From positions 58,729,766-58,793,765 of the forward strand of contig NC_072801.1 of the NCBI RefSeq assembly GCF_028583425.1: a stretch of DNA of 64,000 nucleotides. The letters run 5' to 3'. The position numbers and the translations under genes are program-made. The notes beneath the pieces are model-generated. The model did no database searches, was not told where the DNA came from, and saw only the letters and a program-made list of their open reading frames with translations. Positions 1 to 41,448 of this stretch are shown here, piece by piece. Position 1 is the stretch's first letter. Every line of letters starts with the position of its first letter. Source of the stretch: Eublepharis macularius. Lineage: Eukaryota; Chordata; Lepidosauria; Squamata; Eublepharidae.

Positions 1-1160
1 TACACTGTGTAATCTGCTTTGAGTCTCAGCAAGAAAGTAGAGCATAAATAATATAAAGAAAAATTAGCAAACTACCTAATAATAGTAAAACGTTCAACAC
101 GGTGGCAGGCTTTCCTCAGTTCCAAACTAAAGGGCATATCTGGAAAGCTGACTTCAACTATAAACAGAAACACTTACAGTGAAATCCTAAACAGAGTTAC
201 TCCAGTCTGAGCCCACTGAAGTTATACACTACACTGTTAGTGTAGGAAACTGATGTATTTGTGTTCCAATGTGCCATACTGTTAGGAAATAAAAGTCAGG
301 GTGGGTCACTTTTAGGATTACCAGCCGGTGAGACCTGGAATTTATAACCCCCACAACTGCCATAAAGACTACTCAGCCTGATTTGTTCCAAGATCATTTT
401 CTCTTTCCAGATCAGCCCTGAGCCAATAGCAGAGTGCTCCATACGTGAGGCATTACAACCCAAAAGGCCCTGCAATAACTAGTGCAATATACGGGGCACA
501 GTCATCTAGGACCTTGTAGTCCTTAATGTACCATCATCCCAAACTCCTAAAGGTCAATGCCACCACCTTTAATTGATCCCAGAAATGAACAGGCAGCTAG
601 CAATGCCTTTTAAGCACTGGTGAAATATGTTGCCCAGAAATGACACTAGACTGCAATCTTGTTGCAGCATTTTGAATGCATTCAGTGGTGCTATCTGCAT
701 AAAATCAATTACAGGGGTGGAGATGCGGGACTTAATCCAGAGGTACTAAGTACTAGGTACTAGGTACTAAGTACAAGATGCAGCTGGGGGGTTGAACCAA
801 TTTGGCTGCAATAGGATCAAATTCAATAGACAGCAGAATGATACTCAGAACACCCAACAAGATCACATTTGATTTCCAGAGTGGACATTTCACAATCAAG
901 AAGGGATTTAGAAGGTTAAGAGGTTTAATGCTCCTCGAGATGCTTAAAAGTTGGTTTAAACCACCATAATTTTCAGTAGAAAATAGGTTACAGCTCTAGA
1001 AGGGCCTGAACAAGTCCAAGAGGATGTCATGATAGTTAATAACAAGTTTAACACAATTGTTTATGCTAGAGCTTTACCCGAATTATTCATAGTGTGGAGA
1101 AAGCAGATAGAGAGAAATTTAGCTAGGTAAATACAGTCAGGCTGTGAAAATCCATTACAG
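1..1160. repeat. Old LINE-like interspersed sequence left of GYS1
   Basis: The first 60 bases (TGTGTAATCTGCTTTGAGTCTCAG followed by an A-rich tail) have the form of a LINE/SINE 3' tail; related tails lie at about 42.72 kb (+) and 56.52 kb (-). The sequence that follows (about 300-720) contains phrases I associate with diverged LINE 3' regions of squamates. No open frame of note. A small run of TACTAAG/TACTAGG units sits at about 743-775. Family assignment is from memory and uncertain. Confidence 0.35.
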
Positions 1161-1429
1161 TGTAATCCTGTGCCGTTACTCTATCTAAGACCATCTATTA
1201 CCATAGATCTATCTGATGAATAGCTAATCTTAATCTCTATATGCCTCCTGTAACTGACCCTGCATCTGCTAATGAGAGTTTTACTCCACAAAAGTTCAGG
1301 GCCACAAGACTTAAAAATTGTTTTAATAACAGGGTGACTCAGTAACCCTTGGGAAGGTCCTGGGACGGTTTGCCCCACGCTTTCCCCTTTAAGACCTTGT
1401 AACAACCTCCTCCTTTCTTCCTTTCTGTA

Positions 1430-1701
1430 GAACACATGAGGTTGCCGAGACTGATGGGAGGTTCCTCTCAGCCAATCAGAGAGCCAGAGATGCAAAGGAA
1501 GGTAGGTGCAGGGAGGGGGGAGGGAAGAAATGAGGAAAAGAGAATCCCTGCAGTTTACAGAGAAGAGCTCTCAAAAGGGAGGGGGAGGGAGAGGAGTCCG
1601 CTTCGCGGCCCCGCCCCTGTGTGGGTGTGGCTTCCGTGCAGCAGGGGGAGTTTTATAGGGGAGGAGGTGGGAGCGAGGAGTTTGTCCCGAGTTGCACAGA
1701 G
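1430..1701 (+). promoter_or_regulatory. GYS1: Probable GYS1 promoter and non-coding first exon
   Basis: A CCAAT box (GCCAATCAGA, 1471-1480), a GC box (CCGCCCC, about 1611-1617), a CACCC-like GTGGGTGTGG (1621-1630) and a TATA-like TTTTATAG (1651-1658) come in the expected order. About 45 bases after the TATA-like box is a strong donor, AGAG|GTAAGT, with the exon ending at 1701. The matching acceptor is at 2823-2824 after a long pyrimidine tract, giving a second exon that begins at 2825 and carries the start codon at 2884. This places a short 5' UTR exon at about 1680-1701. The mammalian gene has its start codon in exon 1, so the extra exon is an inference. No divergent coding exon (RUVBL2 in human) was recognised to the left. 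Confidence 0.5.
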
Positions 1702-2599
1702 GTAAGTGCAGTAAAGCTCTTGTCCCCGCACCCTGCTTTCAAAGTGAGCCAGCTTCAGTTCCTTCTCTAGCCTGATTTTTAAAGGGGCTGTGGCCTTTAA
1801 AGAACAATCCTGTTTTTTCACCTGTTCATGCTCTTCCTCCTCTGAGTCTTGCAAGATTTACCCCTTTCCCTTGTATGTCACTCCTGTACAGATTCCCCCC
1901 TCTGCTCCCTTTCCTATCCCTGCCACCCCAGGTCTGAGGCTCTGCTTCTCCTCTACCCATTCCCAGTAAGGATCTTAAAGGAATCCATTCCCTCCAGGGT
2001 CCTGAATCAGAGTTGGATATAAACGGGGGCAGAGGGCTCTACTCCATGGCTTTTCCCAGCTGCTTCCCTTCTTCTTCGACTAATTTGTTTTTTCCTAGCT
2101 GTATCGCTGATTCTTGTGTTGCTTTTTCACCAGCCTTATTTAAAAAACCATGATCCATCTTTGCACTTATGTATTGTAGGTGGAAACTTCTAGGCATGCT
2201 CTTTTTTTGCAGATTGCTGCTTTCCCTGTCCACATCTTACCCTTTTCCTTTTCTCCCTTCTCAGCTGTTGCTGTTACTCAAGAGGCTGTGCTACCTTCCC
2301 AGTAACAGTGGGGGTGGGCTGGAAGTAGGAGTTAAGATACTGATGGGGGAGGAGGTGGGAGCTGGGACTCCTGGGTTTTCGGGAAGAAAACGGGGGAGGG
2401 GATGCTTTCCAAGCACATTCTTGGGAGGGGAGGAAAGATGGTGAAATGGTTTATAATGGTTTAGACAAGATGGGCTTGAAGCCAAAACTTGATGAGGCTG
2501 GAAGCCAAGACTTCTAAATACTCTCTGAAGAAAGGCGCCTCTGGCACTGGAAGGGAATAAGTAGTTGAACTTCTTCTACGGTGAATGTGAGAGAGCAAG

Positions 2600-2695
2600 A
2601 TTTGGGTCCAATAGCACCTAAAAGACCAACTAGATCTATGAGGTCTCAGGAGTCAGAGCTCCCTTCGTCAGACGTTCCTGAAACTAAGGAGAATG
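2600..2695 (+). repeat. 'AGTCCAGTAGCACC' family repeat fragment
   Basis: Diverged copy (GGGTCCAATAGCACCTAAAA ... GCTCCCTTCGTCAGACG) of an interspersed repeat that recurs at least ten times in the window. The class is not certain; a Penelope-like element is one possibility because copies often occur as inverted pairs. It lies in the first intron, 130 bases before the GYS1 start-codon exon. Confidence 0.5.
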
Positions 2696-2883
2696 TGGTT
2701 TTACTTGGAGTGCTGGAGAGTCCGTGAGGGGAGGGGGTCTGCAATTCCCAGCATATACTGCGGCTTGAATGAGGATTCAGGGGGCCTCACGGCATGATGC
2801 CCTTTCCTCTCTCTCTTCTTCTAGCCTTGCCATCGGCCCTGATCCTCCAGCCCCCTTGTCCTCTCCTTCCTCCTCCCGGTGCA

Positions 2884-27756
<24,873 letters not shown>

Positions 27757-30060
27757 CTGTTTCTAACTATGCCGACACACTCTCCCATGTCTGCCCCCCT
27801 GCCATGCCTTGCCCTCCCCTCCGTAGGTCAGCTATTCTCTGGTGCTGGATTCTGAAACCGTTCTAGCGTGTAGGTTCTAACGTGTCCCAGAACCAAGGCG
27901 AGGATCGGCATTGTTGCGTTCCCATGTTGGTTGTCTGGTCTGGATCAGGTTGGTTGGGGAGGACACGCCCGTGCTCTAGCATTGAAAGGGAAGTTGCCCG
28001 TCACTTGTTCTAGAACTTGAGACACTTTGTTTTCTGAAGCTTGATCTTACATGGGAGATGGCACATTCTGGATTCCCTTGTGCTGCTAATCCTTTTTGGG
28101 ACGAAGCCATTTAGAACCCTGCAACATAGAACTGGGGAGGGAAAAGAGATTAGGAAGCCTTCCCTCGGAGTGATACTTAAGGTGGCTTGTGCTCATGATG
28201 GGATTGGTGTGGAATATTTAGTAAATGTCCCAAGTACCACTGATTTGGGGAGGGTCCAGGCTTTTAAGGAATACTTACGAACAGGGTGGTTTTTTCTGAT
28301 ACCAGATGGGATTATGAATCCTTTATAATCTATCCTTTCATAGTGCTAAATTTCTGGAGATCCTCACAGATGTCCATACTGCAATAGAGTTCTAGAATGT
28401 TTCAGCGTCCTAGAAAACCTTGTGGGGGCACATTTCAGAAAGGCAGCAGTCTGTTCTGTTCTAAGTGTGCATGAGGAGATGAGCAGGCTCGTGCTGTACA
28501 AATACATCTCGGTTGGCCAGTCTTGCTTCGAAGGTGTTTCAAAAAGACTTTGGGAAGTCACTGGAAATGAAGGCCCTGCAGAGGGAGTGGCAGGGATTTT
28601 ACAGGTAGCTATGTAGCTAAAGGAGACATCTGAAAAAGAGGAGCCAACCCATTTTGTTACTGAACTTCTTTGACTGGAAACGTAAAGGGTTTTTTCTTGA
28701 AGGAGGAGAGTTAGCATAGAACCTTCTGGAATGGTGCTGCCAGCTTTTAAGGAACCCTGGAATATAGAGAGAGACTAGTTCATACAGAGGCATTTTGGAT
28801 TTGGAGAAAGATCTCAAAGTGGTCATGGGTTTAAATAAATCTGCTTTGTGGTGGTCTGAGGAGGAAGGACTTGAGAATTCCCACCTGCTGTCATGAGCGA
28901 TAAACTGCTGTGTGCAAGTGTAGACTAAAGAAAGGGTAGGAGAACCAACCAAAGACTTTAAATGTTTAAAAGGATGGATTTAGCCAAAGCCAATAAACTG
29001 AGCCTTATCCACCAGGCACTCAAACATCTGCCACTGTAATTCTACCTGCAATGTGATGGATCCCAGTCACTTTCATCAAAAGAAGGGAAGCCAGTGATTG
29101 TGATCTGCCAAAATCGACAGTGTGAGGCAGATCATTAAGACTCCTTGAGTCGCTGAGAAACAGGCATTCATTCAGTAAGCTGCTCTAGAACTTACGGAGA
29201 TCTCTGAAGTCTCTCTCGGACACATTTTGCAGGGCAAGAATTTTGGAATGGTCACAGTTTCCAGAGAATGGCCCCACCACTCTTCCATAGTGGCCACTAA
29301 AAATATGCGAACATAAGTATGGAACCAATTCTTGACCTCTGAAAATTTAGACTTAATTCCCTGTAGGTTGTGTGACTGTTTTAATGACCGTGCTCTCTAC
29401 ATAACGGGAGAGAAGGGCCTTCCTGCCTGGGACTGGGCCTGTCTTGGGACAGCAGCCATAGTAGAATCGTCTGGAGAATTTTGTGGCCCACTATGGGTAA
29501 AAATGGCAGACAGGTGAGGCTGTAGAAAGACTGCTTTAGGGGCTAGAGGACAGGATTCGAGGCTGAGCAAAGATGCCGTGAGAACCCATGAAAGTTGTCG
29601 GGTTTTATAATGTCTCATGTCCAGCACGAGAGAGACGGCTGCTTCTGACATGGAGTCCTAGTACCCTGCGTCCCACAGCTGCTGCCAAGTTTGGTACCAA
29701 GGAAACTCCATTTTTCTCCCTGTGGCCTAGTGTGTCCTCTGATTCTGCTGCTTGTTTGTTTGGACTCGCTGAACATCTGTGCTTGGATTATGAACCACGT
29801 GTCTCCCCCTGCCCCCCATTCCTTTTTCCTCTTCTTTTTGTTAGGAAATCACTTCGGTGTAAAGTCTTATGACTCAGTCACATACCCCCTTTCCCCCTCC
29901 CCCCTCCTTTCCCCATGGACTTGTTTTAAAAAGTGCTTGCAGTTTTTGTCTTCTCCCCCATCCCCAAAATACTGTGTGAACAATCAAATGAAGAACAAAA
30001 GCTGCTTGTGAGACGAATCTCAATTATTTAAGAATAAATTTTGCTTTGGAGAAATGTGTC
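27757..30060 (+). other. GYS1: GYS1 3' UTR and poly(A) signals
   Basis: From the stop codon to an AATAAA at 30033-30038 (AAGAATAAATTTTGC) there is no further exon and no recognisable repeat, consistent with one terminal exon of about 2.3 kb of untranslated sequence. An earlier AATAAA at 28992-28997 could give a shorter form. The human 3' UTR is shorter, so use of the distal site is an inference. Confidence 0.6.
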
Positions 30061-30129
30061 AGAGCAATGATTCTAAACTTTTGAGGTGGAGATATCTTTT
30101 CTTCAAAGGGAAACCAGGGGAGAGGGGAA

Positions 30130-30392
30130 GATTGCTGCTGTTTAATAATATTTGATTTATACACCGCCCTTCAGGACAACGTAATGCCCACTCAGAGCGG
30201 TTTACAAAGTATGCTATAATTATCCTCACAACAAACACCCTGTGAGGTGGGTGGGGCTGAGAGAGCTCCAGAGAGCCGTGACTAGCCTAAGGTCACCCTG
30301 CTGGCTTCAAGCGGAGGAGTGGGGAATCAAACCCGGCTCTCCAGATTAGAGTCCCGCACTCTTAACCACTTCACCAAACTGGCTCTCTAAAA
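30130..30392 (-). repeat. Sauria-type SINE variant, reverse, nearly full length
   Basis: On - it reads GCCAGTTTGGTGAAGTGGTT (A box), GGGTTTGATTCCCCACTCCT (B box), GGTGACCTTAGGCTAGTCAC, a middle with CACCTCACAGGGTGTTTGTT, TTGTAAACCGCTCTGAGTGG and GGCGGTGTATAAATCAAATA. It differs from the other copies in the middle and tail, so it may be a separate subfamily. It directly follows the GYS1 poly(A) site. Confidence 0.85.
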
Positions 30393-31623
30393 GACTGCTA
30401 CCCTACCTTTAATAGATGGCAAGATAGCTCTTTACAGAATAAGTTTGGAATGAGGATTCACAAAGCAGCAGCAGCAGCAAACTAGAGAGAAGCATTTTAG
30501 CCGATCCTTTAATAGAAAAGGGTAGCTGCTTTATGTTCTTTGCCAATGTAGAAGTCTCTGGGTTCAAATGCCTGCATGCTGTAAAACTTGTATGCAGTCT
30601 TTGGGACAGTCATTTGCTCTTTGCCTAATTCTACTGCATTGCTGCAAGGATGAAAAAGAGACTCCAAGTACTGTAGAACTGCATGGATTTCAGTAGCACG
30701 AGCGTATGCACCACTTACCAGGGTGGGTCAAACCATCCTCCACCACCTCAAGTAGTTGTTTCTCAGAAGAGTCACTTAAGATGGAAGAAGGCTCCCAAAT
30801 GTTGCTCAGTGGGGTGGTAAGCTGGGGGTGGGCTCCACAGAAGAAGCATGAGAAAAGTTATGGTAGCAGGATAGGTGCTGCAATAGCAACTCAAACCCTT
30901 TCAGTAAGGTGGAGGGAGGGAGGAGCACTCTAGGCCTGCCTGAAATGGGGCTCGATATACATCCCTTACAACCTTAATATTAACTGAGAAGTACCATCAT
31001 GTTCTACAGCAGGTTATTTGCACCTGAGCAAGGGAAGCTGCAAGTGTCATCTCTTTCCACCTGTTTTACAACTATATCTCCGTTACGATGGTGGGGGAGA
31101 AGATAGGTGGGCTCTGCTATCACATCCACGTTTTAAACTATTTGTTCAAAACATCTACCGGGAAGGCATACTAGCTTCTCCTTCAAACCCAGGAACCCAG
31201 TCCACAGTGAGCAGAGCACACACTCAATTGGTTTGAAATCAGTGTACTGTTGACAATTATTGGTTTTAATGGAACAGCTACGTTGATACTATTTTCAGTG
31301 CTGTTTGAAGTTATTTTGTAAGGACCTCCACTGTGAGTGGTTACAAATACCATTTCCCCGCATACAACACACACCCAAACACATAGCGGGGGGGAAACTG
31401 GTAACGCAGCACAGAGGTCTTCCTTGCAGATTTTTCCAGGCACAGAGCAGCCAAGAAGTCCTCGGTGAGCACAGCTGAAAGACTTCGCAGGCCATCCTAG
31501 TCCAAGACAGAGCATCCCCAATAGCAGCCTCGGCTTGGAGATCTCCAGCAATGGAGAGCCCACTCACCCCCCCCCCCCACTAGGGAGACAATTCCTCTGG
31601 CAAACTGCTCTTTGGGTCAGGAA

Positions 31624-31752
31624 CAGCAGGATTTGAGTCTGGTGGCACCTCAGAGACAGCGTGTAAGCTTTCCCTGATAGAGCTCTGACTCTCAAAAGCT
31701 TACACTCTGAAAATCTTGTTGGTCTCTAAGGTGCCACGGGATTCCTGCAGCA
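31624..31752. repeat. Inverted pair of the 'AGTCCAGTAGCACC' repeat, copy 1
   Basis: Left arm: AGCAGGATTTGAGTCTGGTG, GCACCTCAGAGACAGCGTGT, AAGCTT. Right arm in reverse: AAGCTTACACTCTGAAAATC, TTGTTGGTCTCTAAGGTGCC, CGGGATTCCTGC. The arms meet at GCTCTGACTCTCAAAAGCTT. Same architecture as at 42.1 and 52.5 kb. Confidence 0.75.
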
Positions 31753-32331
31753 GACCATCCCAGCTACCCACTCAACTACCCACTCAGGTCAGAAAATGGC
31801 TCCTTGTGTTCAACTGAACTCTGTTCTGTTCCTTAAGGTCATTGGATCTGCTTTTGCCATCAGGTGCAGGAGAAAATACATGCTTGCCTCCTTCTAGGTA
31901 TCTGCTTCAAATGTGCTGCCTGGAAGAGCAGATTCTTCAGCTCCCGGCCAGTATCCCTGCCCACAGCTGGTCCTGCACATCCTCTGAAAGCTTCACTGCC
32001 CTTCCCACCTGTAAGGCGCACCATTGCTTGACAGTTCTTTCCGCTCCTGCAAGGACTTGCACAGGAAGAGATTTCCCTTGCTGTAGGGGGTTTTGTGGAA
32101 TGCATGACTGGGCCAGACAAGATCAGCCTGTTATGAGAACTGAGTATCCCTCCCTGAACTCTACAGTTTAGCTGCACCTCCCTCACCTGGCAAAGGTGTT
32201 AGTGTGAATCACCTTAACATTTCAACTGAAATCACCCAGTAAAGTTGGGCTGCGGTGGATTTAACCACGCAGTTCTAAGACTGCCCTACAACAAGTAGGA
32301 CACTACAACCGGGAAGAGATCCCAACTCTTC

Positions 32332-32431
32332 AAAAGGCAGGATGAAACTATTACTTTGTTGTTCTTTGTTAACTCTGTTCACTGATTTTAAAATGTTAAT
32401 AAAAATTTTTTTTTAAAAAAGGCAGGATGAA
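32332..32431 (+). mobile_element. Very short retro-insertion with 15-bp target duplication
   Basis: AAAAGGCAGGATGAA occurs at 32332-32346 and again at 32417-32431. Between them is a roughly 70-bp insert ending AATAAAAATTTTTTTTTTAA. A long target duplication plus an AATAAA-bearing A/T-rich 3' end fits a heavily 5'-truncated LINE or processed insertion. Confidence 0.75.
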
Positions 32432-33469
32432 GAATGTATAGTTTACCAAAATTGGTTACTCAGATGTGAGGGCTACAAGTTTAGAGGGCTTTAGGTAATA
32501 GTTAGGATAGAGCCGTCAGTGTTTGAGTTTGCTTTGTATAACAGGTTTTCCTGCTTTGAACTCATGGCAGCACTCAGGTCTCTTTCTTTGCCTTCTTCCA
32601 TTTTAATATTGAACAATTCTACAGGTAGGCAAGCTTGAGAAAGCAGAGTTAGTTCAAGATCACCCAATGTCATCTGTGGCCAAGTAGGAACCTGAATATA
32701 GGCCTCCCCAGTCTTAGTCCACCATTCCAGCTGTTGCATCAGCCAGGAAACTTCAGTCTCATCTGATTGAGCAATGACAGAAACAGGGGGCTGGACGGCC
32801 TGTGATGATTTTACAGACTAACAGGAAAGGAGAGTTGGACCCAACCAGCTTTTCTGAGAAAAAAGGAAAGGTGGGTTCCCCTTTGACTGCTCAAGGAAGC
32901 TAGCGGTCATGGGGCTTGCAGTAAGGATAGGTGGGCAAAATTAAGAAAAGCTATCTGAATCCAGCCTAGGGACTTGAAACATGAATATCTATTTAGCCAA
33001 AGAAGGGGTTGCAAGAAGCCCTTTGCCCAAAGCAAAGTCTAAGACAACATCAAAGACTGCTTTCTAGACTGGCTGAGGCATGCCGCTTGCGCAAGCTACT
33101 CTAACAGGCAAGATATTTGTGGGGGATGATTCAGGCCCTGAATTCCAGGCTTCTTCTTCTGCCTCCTGTGTAGAATGCCAGGCAAATTTTAATAAATCAA
33201 GGGGTGCTGGTATCAGGTTGTACCTCTGACCTTCTGGAAAGAAGGGTGGACTTCTACTGAAAATGCATATACTGGGTGATTGATCAAAAGCTGCACAAAC
33301 TGAAAACACTTTTACGAGGCAGAGAACAGAGGAAAAACATCGTAACACAATTGGAGGAAAGTTTTAGGGGAGGCACCAACCAATGGAAACCAACTCAGGT
33401 AATATTACTCCTATTTTGCTGTGCAAAAATTATCCTAGTTAGCATGCACACACAGACACGAACTCATAG

Positions 33470-33651
33470 TAGTGCTTAATGCCAAGTTTTATTTAATGCC
33501 AGTTACAGACTCTCCCCCCAAGATGGGCAGGGTACAGAGGTATGCCTCATTCATTGAACAGCTAGCTTTTAACACGTACGCATGACGGATTAGAGCAACA
33601 CAGCTGGACACGTTGGCGAGAGGACTCTGGGGGGAGCCAGCACTTTGCAGC
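33470..33651 (-). terminator. FTL: Ferritin light chain 3' UTR and poly(A) signal
   Basis: About 160-180 bases of 3' UTR follow the stop codon. The AATAAA signal on - is at 33488-33493 (plus strand GTTTTATTTAATGCC), so cleavage is expected at about 33470. Confidence 0.85.
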
Positions 33652-38748
<5,097 letters not shown>

Positions 38749-38819
38749 GGCGCAGACGGAGGCAGTGGGCAGGTTAGCTGGACTGGCGGAGAAATGGAGG
38801 ATGGGGCGGCCGCGACCCT

Positions 38820-38849
38820 GCTCCGTTCAAGCACTGTTGAAGCAAGAGC
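38820..38849 (-). promoter_or_regulatory. FTL: Iron-responsive element (IRE) of the light-chain ferritin
   Basis: On - the element reads GCTC-TTGC-TTCAA-CAGTGC-TTGAA-CG-GAGC. It has the canonical CAGUGN six-base loop, a perfect five-pair upper stem (UUCAA/UUGAA), the UGC/C internal bulge with the unpaired C, and a GCUC/GAGC lower stem. Placed in the 5' UTR near the expected cap site, it would bind IRP1/IRP2 and block translation when iron is low. Confidence 0.95.
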
Positions 38850-38875
38850 TGGAGGAAGACAGCCAAGGAGGACCG

Positions 38876-38925
38876 AGCTGAGCAAGGACGCGCCCGGGCT
38901 GGCCTTTTATAGCCAGCCCGGCGGC
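38876..38925 (-). promoter_or_regulatory. FTL: Light-chain ferritin core promoter with TATA box inside a palindrome
   Basis: TATAAAAG on - (38904-38911) places the transcription start near 38875, about 25 bases before the IRE. The box is exactly the 8-base spacer of a perfect 10-bp inverted repeat, CCGGGCTGGC (38894-38903) and GCCAGCCCGG (38912-38921). The region 38.73-39.0 kb is rich in CG. No such palindrome frames the TATA box of the second ferritin gene. Confidence 0.85.
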
Positions 38926-39025
38926 TCTTCCGTGGGCCTCCCTCCGCGCTGGACGCACGCGCAGGGAAGGCGCCCCTCCTCCTCGGGCTGGGGGGGGGCA
39001 TCCTCGGACGCCTGGGTTCTAATGA

Positions 39026-39246
39026 GGGTTGCCAACCTCCTGGTGGGGCCTGGACGTTTTTTGGAATTACAGTTAATCTTCAGTCCAGACTGCAGGCTTT
39101 AGTTCCTCTGGAGGAAATGGCAACGTTGGAGGGTGGACTCCATAGCATCACATCCCTGCTGAGCTCCTTTCTTTCCCCACACTCCACCCTTCCCAGTGTC
39201 CACCTCCAGATCTCTAGGAACTTCCCGAGCTGGAGTTGGCAGCCCC
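39026..39246 (+). mobile_element. 'GTTGCCAAC' short DNA element, copy 4
   Basis: Starts AGGGTTGCCAACCTCCTGGT and ends GGAGTTGGCAGCCCC, an inverted-terminus layout. Interior: CTTTAGTTCCTCTGGAGGAA, GGAGGGTGGACTCCATAGCA, CCCTGCTGAGCTCC. It sits just upstream of the light-chain ferritin promoter. Confidence 0.75.
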
Positions 39247-39567
39247 AGTCCTAACGAGAGAGGCCATGAGAAGCCCGAGGTTATGGTCGCTGCCCCCCGC
39301 CCCATCCAGGATTCCACGGGGATCGCTGCTTTCCAAGTCAGCGTGTGCGTTAAGCCGAAGTGCGTTGTGTGTGTGGGGGGGGGGGATTGTTAGTAGCAAT
39401 TTTAAAAATTATATTTTCTAAAAAATGCTTGGGTGCTGGAAACGTGGCCCGGTCTTTTCCACATTGACTCGTGAGTAAATCCCATAGACGTGAGGTCGGT
39501 GGGTAGGATCTTTCATTTAAAGATGCATAAACTACCTTCATTGTTGAATTTTCCCACCTGCAGTAAT

Positions 39568-39738
39568 AAAAGCAGGTTTTGCGTCCAGCGGCACTTTAGA
39601 GAACAACTACTTTTCAAGGGTATAAGCTTTTGAGAGTCAAAGCTCTCTTCGTCAGATATAGGGAGGAGATCCCTGATCCTTTATATCCCAGTCAAATCTT
39701 GCTGTGCTGCGGACCAATATGGCTACCTACCTAAAAAT
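39568..39738 (+). repeat. 'AGTCCAGTAGCACC' repeat
   Basis: GCAGGTTTTGCGTCCAGCGG, CACTTTAGAGAACAACTACT, GGGTATAAGCTTTTGAGAGT, CAAAGCTCTCTTCGTCAGAT, later CTTGCTGTGCTGCGGACCAA and TATGGCTACCTACCT. Longer 3' part than most copies here. Confidence 0.75.
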
Positions 39739-40079
39739 GGGATAAAAGTGGAACCCAAGTACACGCTCTAAGGGGATCTGGGATGGACGGCCCTCCTGGG
39801 ACACAGCCCGTTACATGGTGGGCTGGGAGAATCTTGTCTTTTCCTCCAAGAAACTGGAGATGTATATTTTAGATGTACAGTTAACCATTTTTCTCCCCTT
39901 GCCAAGGGTTCTGTGCCTTTTGGCAGATGTACAGTAGATAGGTGTTTAATTGAACATCATTCAACAAGTGGCCTCATCTCTGGTTGAGCTGTACTTGTTA
40001 AATGTCTACTTGTTCTTCAAGGCCCAGAGCTGGAGAGGGGAGCGTTAGCATCAGTAGCAGAACTAGGGTTGCCAACAAT

Positions 40080-40275
40080 AGGGTTACCAACTCCAGCTTG
40101 GGAAAATTCCTGGAGATCTGGGAGTGATGTTTGGGGAGGAAAGGGAGTGCCTCAAGGATGTGATGCCATAGAGCCCACCCTCCAAAGGTGCCACTTCCCC
40201 CAGGGTAACTGATCTCCATAGACCTGTTGTAATTCTGGGAGAACTCCAGACTACCTCCTGGAGGTTGGCAACCCT
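40080..40275 (-). mobile_element. 'GTTGCCAAC' short DNA element, copy 5, best preserved
   Basis: On + it runs from AGGGTTACCAACTCCAGC to GGAGGTTGGCAACCCT, an imperfect terminal inverted repeat of about 15 bases. The interior is in the opposite direction to copies 3 and 4: GATGTGATGCCATAGAGCCC, CCCCCAGGGTAACTGATCTC. No transposase coding. Confidence 0.75.
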
Positions 40276-41273
40276 ACCAATAGGCCGAGGGGGGGAGTTT
40301 TCCCCCCTCCAGGCAGTTGGTAAACTGGGGTGTAGTGAAAACTGGCAGTCCTAGTTTGTGTAAGAGAGTAGTAACAAGGGAGAACTGAAAGGAGTAAAAA
40401 GTAATTTCCCTTTTCTCTGTTTCTGCCCTCAATCATGTGACTCAGCAAAAGTGTCCTCTTTTTACATAGGGCCACAAGAGAAATCTCAGGATGATTCAGC
40501 AAAAAGAATATAAATAAATAAATAAGCAAAAGCGACTTCCCTTCCTTTCCCTTCAGCCCCCTCCTCTCCCCCTTTGTTATTGCTCTACAGCGAGAGACCT
40601 TGAGGCTGTTCCGTCTTACTGATCCTCCCCCCCCCCCCAACACACACACACAATTGTTAGCAACATAGCAGTGACGCAGTAAAACAGGGAAAGAAAGAAC
40701 GCTTATGCCATTTTGGTAAAGAAGACTCGCACTGCAGGGTGTCATGTTTTTCAAAGGACCAATTCTGTTATATAAGGGACAGAGGATGATGGTGGAAAGA
40801 AAAAATGAAGAAACAAGCGTGGGAGACAGCACAACAGCAGGGAGTCAAATAACCGGTTACTTAAAAATTAAGGGAAATTTCAGACATTGCGTTATTTGAT
40901 AACGGCCTTCCCAAACACGCTTGAAAAATCATCCTATGTATGTACAGAGGCCATTTCAATACTCGCATAGAGGAAAAAAACCATGTCAGTTTCATAGAGC
41001 TAAGATACAATTTTCTTTTACATGGAAGATGAGATCCTTTTAGGACAGGGATATTTCTCTCAAACGTTGCTTTGGGTTTGAAACGCAAGAGCAGAAACGT
41101 TCTGTACAGGTTAATGCTAAATACATGTTTTTCAGGGATTTATCTCTATTACATTCAATCCCACTGTTCCTTCAAAAAATCAAGGCAGCACCCTCTCCCT
41201 CTTCACACCCACTCCGGGGCTGCTGGGCCCAATTCACCCAGGGAGTTTGAAGATTGAGTAAGGAGTTGATAGA

Positions 41274-41448
41274 GTTGCCAAATGACCTGGAGAGAAAAGT
41301 CCTGTTCCTTTCACTGAAGCTTAATAGATGTTAATTATCAGGTGATGTCATTCATCTCCATGCCATGAAAAGCTTCACCTGCCAATTGCCATACATTAAA
41401 CATCTATGAAAGGGACAGAACATTTTTCTCCAGACCGGTTGACAACCC
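41274..41448 (+). mobile_element. Palindromic 'CTGTCCCTTT' element, copy 1
   Basis: Starts GTTGCCAAATGACCTGGAGA, has GTCCTGTTCCTTTCACTGAA, central ATGCCATGAAAAGCTTCACC, then CTATGAAAGGGACAGAACAT, TTTTCTCCAGACCGGTTGAC, ending CAACCC. The two ends are inverted versions of each other (CTGGAGAAAAA..GTCCCTTT / AAAGGGAC..TTTTTCTCCAG). Non-autonomous; superfamily not assigned. Confidence 0.75.

Larger units (their letters stand above)
30400..33470. other. GYS1-ferritin intergenic region (both genes' 3' ends face each other)
   Basis: GYS1 and the ferritin light-chain gene converge here. I see no gene. Recognised content is one inverted repeat pair (31.62-31.75 kb) and one short retro-insertion (32.33-32.43 kb). 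The frames at 31.18-32.19 kb have no homology I recognise. Confidence 0.5.

Noticed and set aside
1-1600. RUVBL2 first exon on - (neighbour of GYS1 in mammals)
   Set aside because: No start region resembling the conserved RUVBL2 N-terminus and no suitable donor on - were found; the neighbour may lie further left.
40251-40832. 193-codon open frame on -
   Set aside because: It crosses a G/C run and low-complexity AT-rich sequence, overlaps a short DNA element, and shows no domain or splice context. Chance.
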